From Candidatus Aegiribacteria sp. (lineage in GTDB: Bacteria; Fermentibacterota; Fermentibacteria; Fermentibacterales; JCC-6), in the NCBI GenBank assembly GCA_030640155.1, contig DAOWJX010000292.1, forward strand, positions 1 to 14,663: a stretch of DNA of 14,663 bases. Direction: 5' to 3'. Position numbers and translations under genes: made by a program. The number at the start of each line of letters is the position of its first letter. The first letter of the stretch is position 1. Shown here piece after piece: positions 7,044-14,105 of this stretch. A model generated the notes under the pieces. It ran no database searches. It saw nothing but the letters and a program-made list of their open reading frames with translations, and was not told the DNA's origin.

Positions 7044-8519
7044 TTGAATATTCCCGGTTCCATGAGACTGTCAGGATTGAATACGCAAAAACTGACTTCC
7101 AGAATAACTGCTGCGGGACTGATCATCATTGGTCTTGTAATGATAACTTCGATGGTTTACGGCAAGTTTTTTATTGGAGTCGCGATACTTGTTATTCCCG
7201 GCATTCTGTTCCTCCTTGCGGGATCACCGATAAGGGTTCTCTCATTCATAGTAGGACTCCAGATCATCCTGACTGTCACTCAGCTCAGCGCTGCTCAGCT
7301 GTACCTTGGATTCATCAACTTAAGGGTGGATGATCTTCTTACTATCTGGTTTCTATGGCTATGGCTCATATCCCTTCCTGACAGATCCATGAGGGGAATA
7401 AAAGCAGGCCCACAGGGATACCTTATATCCATATTCGTATTTCTTATCGCAATTGCCGTATTCAGAGGGTTTTCTGCCGGAAACACACCTGCATTCATCG
7501 GTATTCAGATAAAAACCTTTGGAGCTTATTTCCTCTACTTCCCGCTATTGTGGGTATTATCTGATGATAAAGCCAGGGAAGTTGCCTGGCGGGTGCTTCT
7601 GACATCAGCCACTATTGGCGGGTTTATCTTTGTGGTCAAGGGGATTTTCGGCTCAGGTGAGGGAGTATATTTTCGAGACCAAACGGGTCTCAGAATCGGA
7701 ACAAGACAACCGAATGCATTTGGAGCAGTACTGATGCTTTTCACAGGTAAACTCTGGAAATCATGGAAGACCCGCCCTCCGATTATTCTTATTCTCCCTT
7801 CGATGTTTTTCATGGGCGCAGCTCTTATCCTTTCTCAGACAAGAGGATTGTGGGGAGGCGTGCTTCTTGCCCTTGCCTCGGCCTGGATTCTCAATCTGTT
7901 CAGAAAGAGAGATAATATTCCTCTTGGTAAACGGATGATAGTCTCACTCACGGTACTGGCAGGTTTCGTTATTCTTGTCGTATTTTCCATATCCGCACTG
8001 GGGATTCTGTCAGCAGCTGATATAGCCCAGCGAACCGGTCATGAATCAGGCAGCTATCTTACTGACGTTTCTGTCCTTTCAAGACTGATTTCCTGGAGCG
8101 CAGTAATAGAAAGAATCAGCGGCTCGTACATGATGATGGGCAGAGGTTTTGGTACGACGATTACCTATTTCAAACCTGAAATCGGAGGAGTAAGGACTCT
8201 GTTCTATGTAGACAGTTCTTACTTTCAAACCGCGCTCGTAATGGGTATTACCGGTGTAATAGTATTTCTTTCAATATTCCTGAATGCTGTTATCAGAGCG
8301 GCAAAGCTTTTTATCAGAACAGCTGACAGTAGAAGAGCGGGAACAGCTCTGGGGATCTTCTGCGCACTGATCATGCTTCTATTCGCATCGGGATTTGCCT
8401 CACTGCTGACCAATTACCGCTACACAATACTCTGGATGTATCTGCTTGCGCTTCTTCAGGTGGAGATTAATGATGAAGAAAGAATGTCTGCTTCGGGTCG
8501 GAACAAGCTGCAGGCGTGA
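7044..8519 (+). CDS. O-antigen ligase-like (Wzy_C family) membrane protein
   Basis: A 491-residue integral membrane protein with about 11-12 hydrophobic helices. It starts at TTG behind AGGAGA, spacing 7. The Wzy_C hallmark is LILSQTRGLWGG (residues ~261-272), preceded by RIGTRQPNAFGAVLML (~217-232) and followed by a large exported loop (~320-395) ending VDSSYFQTALVMGITGVI, where relatives carry the region that meets the lipid-linked glycan. Proteins of this family join or polymerise surface glycans: WaaL-type ligases attach O-antigen to lipid A core, Wzy-type polymerases extend repeats, and PglL-type enzymes glycosylate proteins. I cannot decide between them. It lies 58 bases after the phosphatase gene and is probably in the same transcription unit. 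The next gene converges from the right, with 47 bases between them and no clear terminator. Confidence 0.8.
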   Translation: MNIPGSMRLSGLNTQKLTSRITAAGLIIIGLVMITSMVYGKFFIGVAILVIPGILFLLAGSPIRVLSFIVGLQIILTVTQLSAAQLYLGFINLRVDDLLTIWFLWLWLISLPDRSMRGIKAGPQGYLISIFVFLIAIAVFRGFSAGNTPAFIGIQIKTFGAYFLYFPLLWVLSDDKAREVAWRVLLTSATIGGFIFVVKGIFGSGEGVYFRDQTGLRIGTRQPNAFGAVLMLFTGKLWKSWKTRPPIILILPSMFFMGAALILSQTRGLWGGVLLALASAWILNLFRKRDNIPLGKRMIVSLTVLAGFVILVVFSISALGILSAADIAQRTGHESGSYLTDVSVLSRLISWSAVIERISGSYMMMGRGFGTTITYFKPEIGGVRTLFYVDSSYFQTALVMGITGVIVFLSIFLNAVIRAAKLFIRTADSRRAGTALGIFCALIMLLFASGFASLLTNYRYTILWMYLLALLQVEINDEERMSASGRNKLQA

Positions 8520-8566
8520 TTTAGAGGTCTGAAAACATAGCAGGGAAATATATATCCTTACAGGAC

Positions 8567-9973
8567 TCAATAAAAAAGCCATACTCCAGCATCATAGAAC
8601 TGTTGATATTCAACTTCCATAAAAAGACCGCTAATAGAATCAATCAGAACACTGTCGGGTTCAATATGTCCCCAGAGAAACCAGAACTCATCTGGTTTTC
8701 TCGAAGTTAACAGTGTTCGGATTACTGCAAAGTCTGTAGCTTCTGATGCTCCAAGGTCGACAGAGATGTCTGACGAAGTTTTATTGAAATAGTAATTGAA
8801 ATACGCAATATTCCAGGTTGAAGCCGCTATCAGAATCTCATTACTTCTGTCACAGTTATTCACTACATACTCTGCAACTTCTCTGAACTGCTGTTTGTGA
8901 GGAACTGAATAGTGTTTGCGCACGATGAACAGCGAGAATAGCAAGTAGCAGCACAATCCTGCACCAATCGTGTATCTTAACCATCCTGAAGGAAAAAGTA
9001 TATGAATAGAAGCGGACAGAATCAGGAAAATTGCCGGTAGTGCTACCATCATATTGCGAATGGTGAAAACCGGGATTAGCAAGAATGATAACAGAAGAGA
9101 TAATGCGAGGGGAATAAATAGCCACAAAAGAATTATTATGAGGTTTCCTGGAGTAAAACTTGAATATCCTCCTCCTTTTCTGAAATAGATGAGTAATCCG
9201 GCAGAGACTGATAGACACAGAAGCACAAGCATGACTTTCGACCAGCTCATATACAGGAAGAAAAGTACTGCAATAGTTTTAATTGTAGGAACAGTAATGT
9301 GACTTTCAGTACCGGTTTGAGCGGCTGCATAAGGTATCCATGGCAGAAAAGCAAGAACTGGAATGAGACACATTACCAGTATCTTTAGTTTTTCTCGACC
9401 AACTACCAATGAGCTTAATAGTAGAATAGCAATTTCAATTGCCAGGATCAATAGACCGAAATAGTGAGTGTATTCCAGAAGAATGCCAACGGTAATGAAA
9501 CCGGTGATAGTGCTTTTCCCGAAACGCTTTCCAGTCTTCAATTTTTCGAGTGTTTCAGTTAGAAAGTAAACAGATATGACTACAAGCAAAATGAGTATTG
9601 AATAAGATCTGGCTTCCTGACTGAACCAGATATGAATTGGAGCTGCTGCCAGTAGCGTAGAAGCAAGGAGTCCCGCTGAATCAGATAACAATTTTCTTCC
9701 AAGGAGAAATATCATTGGAATTGTCAGTATACCAGCAATAACTGAAGGTAACCTTAGAGCCGATTCGGAATCGCCGATTGACTGCTCAACGAAATACAGA
9801 AGGATCTGATAGCTTGGTGGATGAACGTCCGGGATTACACCAAGGGTGACTACTTCAGTGATGCTGGAAAAACTGCTCCTGTACCAGGATGACAGTTCAT
9901 CGTTCCAGAGAGATTCCCTGTCAAGACAGGCAATACGAAGTATACTTCCAACAAGTATTACCAGTGTGAGCAA
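8567..9973 (-). CDS. GT39-like (ArnT/PMT-type) membrane glycosyltransferase
   Basis: A polyprenyl-phosphate-sugar dependent glycosyltransferase with ~10 membrane helices. The first exported loop carries SLWNDELSSW (the catalytic-type Asp-Glu at residues 25-26) and the second half PDVHPPSYQILLYF, as in GT39 relatives; IHIWFSQEARSYS (~113-125) is also typical. It ends with a soluble C-terminal segment (~355-468). It would move sugars onto lipids, glycans or proteins at the outer face of the inner membrane; the acceptor is unknown. Start is uncertain: TTG 9973 has a GGAG 10 bases upstream but cuts into the first helix, while the frame is open for 20 more codons to the stop of the upstream gene (ERGSKRSFFLLL..., a natural basic start for the helix). 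That extension contains only rare starts (CTG at 10022-10024, ATT at 10028-10030). It lies just downstream of the T9SS-tailed protein gene on the same strand. Confidence 0.8.
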   Translation of the reverse strand: MLTLVILVGSILRIACLDRESLWNDELSSWYRSSFSSITEVVTLGVIPDVHPPSYQILLYFVEQSIGDSESALRLPSVIAGILTIPMIFLLGRKLLSDSAGLLASTLLAAAPIHIWFSQEARSYSILILLVVISVYFLTETLEKLKTGKRFGKSTITGFITVGILLEYTHYFGLLILAIEIAILLLSSLVVGREKLKILVMCLIPVLAFLPWIPYAAAQTGTESHITVPTIKTIAVLFFLYMSWSKVMLVLLCLSVSAGLLIYFRKGGGYSSFTPGNLIIILLWLFIPLALSLLLSFLLIPVFTIRNMMVALPAIFLILSASIHILFPSGWLRYTIGAGLCCYLLFSLFIVRKHYSVPHKQQFREVAEYVVNNCDRSNEILIAASTWNIAYFNYYFNKTSSDISVDLGASEATDFAVIRTLLTSRKPDEFWFLWGHIEPDSVLIDSISGLFMEVEYQQFYDAGVWLFY

Positions 9974-10033
9974 CAGAAAGAAGCTCCGTTTGGAGCCTCT
10001 TTCTGAGTTATTGCTTCCGTTCAGTCGAATCTC

Positions 10034-12697
10034 TTATCTAAGGATAGTGAATTTGTGCGATATAAGATTACCATCAATTTCCAACACGGTAAAATACACA
10101 CCGATAGGATATGAAGCATTATCAAGGGTGAATGAGTTTACAATACCCTCCCCGGAATTGTCTTCCCAGAGTATGCAGGTTTTCCTGCCAGAGATATCAT
10201 ATATATCAAGAGAAGCTTCCTGATAACCTCTGCCAATAGATAGATCAATCCTCATAGAACCATTCATACCACGTGTTTCCAGTAGGACATCATCCATTTG
10301 TAACACTGCTCTTGAGTCTAAGGGTTGAATGTTATCTTTTGGCTCTAAATAGAAGAGGCTGGCGGTATAGGGTGGCATACCGTCATAGAAGACCATCAGA
10401 TCAATTTCAGCCTTTGCTTCATCAGTGATTTCGGTATCAATTGTGTTACTTAGATTTCGTAGAGCAGTAATTTCCATCTCTTCAGAAACTGATAAAATAC
10501 TTTCTCCTATCTTACGTACTTCATAACCTCCAATATTATGAAGAATCCAGTTTCTATTTTTCTCTTCAGGGAACCAGAAACACCTGAATCCACCGGTATA
10601 GTTGTTTGAATTATTCACAAGCATGACATAGATATTCCCAGATTCGGATGATCTCAATGCTAGAAAACCAGTATCTGTGTCGGTCATTACTGTGATTTCA
10701 TTATTCACATAGATTGCTTCTTTTATATCTGATTCCATTGCAGAGCAGTTTGAAGAGATTAAAGCACTTGTGAACGGTGCTTCATTTACTAACTCATTAG
10801 TAACCTGATTAATTCTTGAGAGCATATTCGGATTGCCTGTATCGCTACTAGGACCCCAATTTATCAATTCTGATGGACACTGATATTCCGTGAATCCTTC
10901 GTATGAGTCACTCTGTTCAGCTCCATTGCCCGACTTAAGTGCAAGATCAAGAGAATAGAATTGGATACCTCTGGCGCCAAGAACTATTGGTGCGATAACC
11001 ATGTACCTGAGTTCGTCAACTGACGGACAGTAAGTACCATTTTCCTGACCATGCCTTCCATAGGCCTGGACATTTGGGAAGAAAGACTTATCAGTTCCAC
11101 TTATTCCCCAGTTCCAGACTGAATTTTTCTCATCTGCATAGCTATCCATATAGAATCCTGGATCCAGTTGAGCATCCGGCATCAGAACATCATTAAGATT
11201 GTCAAGAATACATACTGCAGATCTGTGAGATCTTCTGCTGTCATATACCCTTGCTGAAGTCATATACCTGCCTGAATTGTTATTCAGCATTTCACACACA
11301 ATATTTTCACCATCGAAAGCAAGTGGATAATACCGATGGCTACTATAAATACTTTCAGTTGAACCTATAATAAGTCTGTCACGTTTTTGAGACCATTCCT
11401 TACCAGCCCTGTCTGCTCCAGCGGAAATAATATCACCAGCAATTCCCAAAACATTTGCTGAGCTGGATATAGAGAAACCTTCGCTTGGAATATTACCAGT
11501 ACTCCAGTATAGAACATCGTAATACTGATTCGGTTCATGCATCAAGCAAAGGTAATCTTTTCCAGCTGCATATACAGGTATCCCTTCGTCAGAACGGGAA
11601 ATGAACAGAAGATCCTGATTAATATCCACAGGAAAAAGATTATACATAAGATCAGTACAAACCCATTCCTCTGAAGCGCCTGCGGAAATCTGATGTACAA
11701 CTACATACTCGCCCGATGTTTTGTACAGCACAAATCCGCTGTATGGATCTATAATCCAGCCACTCTGTTCTGTCTTATGCCAGAAAGTACCCCATACTAC
11801 ACCATCAGGTTCAAATCCAGCTGGAAGTCCCAGAGAATGCTGGCTACCCCCGATGATTGTAACATTGATTAAGCCTGATGAGGCTTCATAATCCTTGGAA
11901 AGGATTCTTACTCTCTGGACATCGTTTGTGTTGTAACACACCAATATTCTCATCTGTCCGTGCCCAACCAATCCTTCTCTATCAGGTCTTGTGGGATAGA
12001 CAATCGAGTAATTAGTTTCACCGACACAGCAATCAGTAATGGAAATAGAAGTTGAGGGCAAAGGAAGACAGGTTGAAATTATCGGTCCATTATGGTTGTA
12101 TATAACAGTATTGTTGTTGGTATCTTCCCGCCAGACGACAACTGCGCCGCTCCCATCATGGATTCCTGAAGTTCTGTCTCCAACATCAGTTGCACGGAAA
12201 TCACTGGAAGCATATCTAACAGGTGTTGATCCAGTAGGAACAGGAAAACTACCTATTGCTTGAGTCTGAAGTCCATTTGGTTGGTATTCGTTGATAAATC
12301 TGTATATCCAAACACTCGTATCATACACTCGTATAAGTTCATCCTGCGTGGAGTATGTTTCATATGATCCATTAGGGCGAATTTGCACTTCTAATTCTGT
12401 AGCACAGAATCTATCCAGTTCTGATTGAATTGTATAATCACTGTAGTCATAGCAATTACATGGATATCGGTCGTATATAGGAAAATCAAGTAAAGGGCAG
12501 AAAGTCGTGATATCCAAATGCTCATATCTGTCCAGAAAGGAACTGAAAGGTAATCCCAAGTCGTTATGAACATCATCGGAATAGTCCCCGACCATTGATA
12601 TCCATGCAGGATTTTGCCCATCACCTCTCCAATGCGCATCAGGTTCATCAAAAGCTGTTACGCCTACGAAATCTCCCCACCGCAGATCGGTGTACAT
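10034..12697 (-). CDS. Secreted TIM-barrel (glycoside hydrolase-like) protein with T9SS tail, readable 3' portion
   Basis: This 887-codon stretch is the intact part of a larger interrupted gene; the ATG at 12697 is only the first in-frame ATG, has no ribosome site, and lies inside a conserved-looking barrel strand (DNYQSM-YTDLRWGDFVGV). Residues 1-~135 continue a TIM barrel (GVTAFDEPDAHW, with a possible catalytic Glu, then HLDITTFCPLL). Residues ~150-515 are beta-rich and look like a propeller-type insertion (repeats such as GAVVVWREDTNN, GYYVV-like and DLLFISRSDEG strands). The barrel resumes at ~540-585 (PNVQAYGRHG, ELRYMVIAPIVLGARGIQFY), a common pattern in glycoside hydrolase-like families. 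A beta-sandwich follows (~655-790). The last ~85 residues are a Por-type sorting tail (ASLDIYDISGRK ... YPIGVYFTVL ... HKFTILR) that sends proteins through type IX secretion. The enzymatic role is inferred from fold features only. Confidence 0.7.
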   Translation of the reverse strand: MYTDLRWGDFVGVTAFDEPDAHWRGDGQNPAWISMVGDYSDDVHNDLGLPFSSFLDRYEHLDITTFCPLLDFPIYDRYPCNCYDYSDYTIQSELDRFCATELEVQIRPNGSYETYSTQDELIRVYDTSVWIYRFINEYQPNGLQTQAIGSFPVPTGSTPVRYASSDFRATDVGDRTSGIHDGSGAVVVWREDTNNNTVIYNHNGPIISTCLPLPSTSISITDCCVGETNYSIVYPTRPDREGLVGHGQMRILVCYNTNDVQRVRILSKDYEASSGLINVTIIGGSQHSLGLPAGFEPDGVVWGTFWHKTEQSGWIIDPYSGFVLYKTSGEYVVVHQISAGASEEWVCTDLMYNLFPVDINQDLLFISRSDEGIPVYAAGKDYLCLMHEPNQYYDVLYWSTGNIPSEGFSISSSANVLGIAGDIISAGADRAGKEWSQKRDRLIIGSTESIYSSHRYYPLAFDGENIVCEMLNNNSGRYMTSARVYDSRRSHRSAVCILDNLNDVLMPDAQLDPGFYMDSYADEKNSVWNWGISGTDKSFFPNVQAYGRHGQENGTYCPSVDELRYMVIAPIVLGARGIQFYSLDLALKSGNGAEQSDSYEGFTEYQCPSELINWGPSSDTGNPNMLSRINQVTNELVNEAPFTSALISSNCSAMESDIKEAIYVNNEITVMTDTDTGFLALRSSESGNIYVMLVNNSNNYTGGFRCFWFPEEKNRNWILHNIGGYEVRKIGESILSVSEEMEITALRNLSNTIDTEITDEAKAEIDLMVFYDGMPPYTASLFYLEPKDNIQPLDSRAVLQMDDVLLETRGMNGSMRIDLSIGRGYQEASLDIYDISGRKTCILWEDNSGEGIVNSFTLDNASYPIGVYFTVLEIDGNLISHKFTILR

Positions 12698-13139
12698 GGA
12701 TTGATAGTTATCAAGAAAGTCAACGACCGCATCATTATGTACTTGCTCTCCTAGATTTGTACGAAATCCTCCGGCGAATAGATTCAGACCCAGGTTTCTT
12801 GCTACATATGCAGTTTGCGTGAAGGCGTGATCTATATAAGAACCAAGATCGAGATTATTATCTTAACTTAGCTCAGACCTTACAAGTACTGAATTAAAGC
12901 CTGCCCATTTTGCCTGTAAAAGTATACTATTCAGTTTGTCGAAGCCTTCAGAAATACTACCTCCATAATGATAGGAGTAATCGCTCAACAAACATCTTGC
13001 ACCTCTAATATCCCATATAATAGGGAAAAATCTCTGTCCATCGTGTGTGAAGTAATTATTACCATGCCGATCAGCACAATTATACGAATATGATATTCCT
13101 ACCTATGGTCAACATCATTATTATCAAGATCCTTCTCAT
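12698..13139 (-). pseudogene. Disrupted 5' end of the T9SS-tailed protein gene (frameshift plus in-frame TAA)
   Basis: ATG 13139 follows AAGGAG (13150-13155) and opens a signal peptide, MRRILIIMMLTI, that runs off into a stop at 13080-13082 in its own frame. Shifting by one base at the GG of 13102-13103 joins it to VGISYSYNCADRHGNN and then YFTHDGQRFFPIIWD, in the same frame as the downstream gene. The coding signal continues (GFDKLNSILLQAKWAGFNS, VLVRSELS), hits TAA at 12863-12865, and resumes at once with DNNLDLGSYIDHAFTQTA and LGLNLFAGG. These are the first strands of the TIM barrel. With both lesions repaired the gene would encode about 1034 residues (13139 to 10034). As written it cannot make a full secreted product. 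Assembly or sequencing error is the main alternative to a genuine recent pseudogene; recoding of a TAA is unlikely. Confidence 0.8.
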
Positions 13140-13149
13140 CAGCCGATCT

Positions 13150-13155
13150 CTCCTT
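13150..13155 (-). promoter_or_regulatory. Ribosome binding site of the T9SS-tailed protein gene
   Basis: AAGGAG on the minus strand, 10 bases before ATG 13139. This marks 13139 rather than 12697 as the original start. Confidence 0.6.
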
Positions 13156-13201
13156 CCAGTGATATGTTTAATGAGCTTATTACAAAGAGTATTAAATAAC
13201 C

Positions 13202-13232
13202 ATTATACTACTATCAGCAATATGAGTTACAA
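13202..13232 (-). promoter_or_regulatory. Probable promoter of the T9SS-tailed protein gene
   Basis: A perfect TATAAT -10 element lies at 13207-13202 on the minus strand, with TTGTAA at 13232-13227 as a -35-like element and a long 19-base spacer. Transcription would start near 13195, leaving a leader of about 55 bases before the ATG at 13139. The surrounding ~130 bases are AT-rich, with no open frame. Confidence 0.45.
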
Positions 13233-13274
13233 TGTAAAGTCTTTCAAGATTGTATATCTGAATTTTCACAAGAT

Positions 13275-13294
13275 ATGTGTTCATTAGAACACAT
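13275..13294. repeat. Perfect 8-bp inverted repeat with 4-base spacer
   Basis: ATGTGTTC and GAACACAT flank ATTA. It sits about 45 bases upstream of the -35-like element of the T9SS-tailed protein gene and overlaps the last recognisable part of the transposase remnant. It could be a regulator-binding site or a short hairpin; there is no T-run to make it a clear terminator. Confidence 0.45.
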
Positions 13295-13928
13295 CAAAGC
13301 ATGATTATTCAGGTTCAAACAAATCATGATACTCTTGGAAGAACTACCTCCACTGTCTGCAATAAAGCGGATCAGCGATAGTTTAGGAATCTATGAAGAT
13401 CATTTGTGGTGTTCCCTCAAAAGACATCTTTTCAAATGAGAGCTCGGTTGTAAGTTCATCAATCTCAGAACTATCCGATAATTATCCTGTAGCGATTAAG
13501 TGAGTTCCAGTTCCTTTTGACAACTCAAATAGGTTCATTGTACTGCTTCCGATCAGTGCATACTCGAGATCCCCTTCTCTAATACGAGCTGTTCCAAGCA
13601 GATCGGATTCACCAAACTCGTAGCAGAATCGGGATATCAGCGAAGCTCATTGCGATTATCAGAATCCTCGTAGCTGAGTGCAATTCAGAATACCCTTTGT
13701 CAGATTATCACAAAGTTGGTATGCTCCGTGCGATAAACATCACTGTAATCTTTGAAGCAGTCAGCTACCCTCTGAAAGATATTCAGCCTGTGATCACTTT
13801 TCGAAGTAGTAGACCACCTCCATCGGGGGTAATGCTTCTTCCTATAAATCGGATACAACTCTACGTTTTTTCAGCCCTTGGAATTCAGATGAAAGATTTG
13901 TATTATTAGATACAGACTGGTTTGATAT
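13287..13928 (-). pseudogene. IS1380-family transposase remnant (5' half, decayed)
   Basis: No long open frame exists here, but stitching minus-strand frames gives a transposase of the IS1380 family in the right order. LKKRRVVSD leads to GRSITPDGGGLLLRKV (the SDGG-LLLR signature). Then come LNIFQRVADCFKDYSD, QRVF followed by IALSYEDSDNRNELR (family: QRVYGIALGYED-NDH-ELR), YALIGSSTMNLFELSKGT (family: LAGSSTLNRLEL), and TPQMIFIDS followed by IADPLY and FFQEYHDLF (family: LDLDATDDPLHG...FFHGYY). Lesions seen: stops at 13842-13844, 13783-13785, 13700-13702, 13685-13687, 13637-13639, 13482-13484, 13383-13385 and 13344-13346, with at least three frame changes. An AGAGG before ATA 13928 suggests the old start, its ATG lost. 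The C-terminal half, about 200 residues in intact members, is missing, and I could not identify terminal inverted repeats. Confidence 0.82.
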
Positions 13929-14013
13929 GAGATCCTCTATTAGTAATAGTTAAGTTCTTTTGTTGTAGGCATTTATGCTATATAAAAGGGCTTCACTCGA
14001 TATTACAGTTAAG

Positions 14014-14051
14014 TATTCTGGTTTTGACTTTGCACAAGTAAAACCAGAATA
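14014..14051. repeat. Perfect 12-bp inverted repeat forming a long hairpin
   Basis: TATTCTGGTTTT (14014-14025) pairs perfectly with AAAACCAGAATA (14040-14051). Inside the loop, ACTT (14027-14030) pairs with AAGT (14036-14039), extending the stem past a one-base bulge to a 5-base loop. It lies 54 bases upstream of the methyltransferase start. A TTGACT inside it (14024-14029) could act as a -35 element, so it may be an operator, a leader hairpin, or the terminus of a mobile element; no T-run follows on either strand beyond the stem itself. Confidence 0.7.
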
Positions 14052-14093
14052 AGCAGTCAATGTTTAATTGTTAGGTGAACATCTTATCCACGC

Positions 14094-14099
14094 AAGGAG
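14094..14099 (+). promoter_or_regulatory. Ribosome binding site of the methyltransferase gene
   Basis: AAGGAG six bases before ATG 14106. Upstream promoter elements are unclear: TATAAA at 13981-13986 in an AT-rich stretch is one candidate, the TTGACT in the hairpin another. Confidence 0.75.
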
Positions 14100-14105
14100 T
14101 ATTTA

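Noticed and set aside
8520..8566. Terminator between the two convergent genes
   Set aside because: Only a 4-bp TCCT/AGGA stem with a tiny loop is seen, followed by AATAAAAAA; too weak to call.
12695..12697. ATG 12697 as the start of the T9SS-tailed protein
   Set aside because: It has no ribosome site or signal peptide, and strong coding sequence continues upstream in the same frame.
12863..12865. Alternative genetic code or programmed readthrough at the in-frame TAA
   Set aside because: Other genes here end at TAA, the codon is not TGA (so not selenocysteine), and a frameshift also hits the same gene; pseudogene or sequence error is simpler.
13090..13909. Short plus-strand open frames (13090-13287 and 13697-13909)
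   Set aside because: They have no recognisable ribosome site or domain and lie opposite the minus-strand signal peptide, promoter and transposase remnant.
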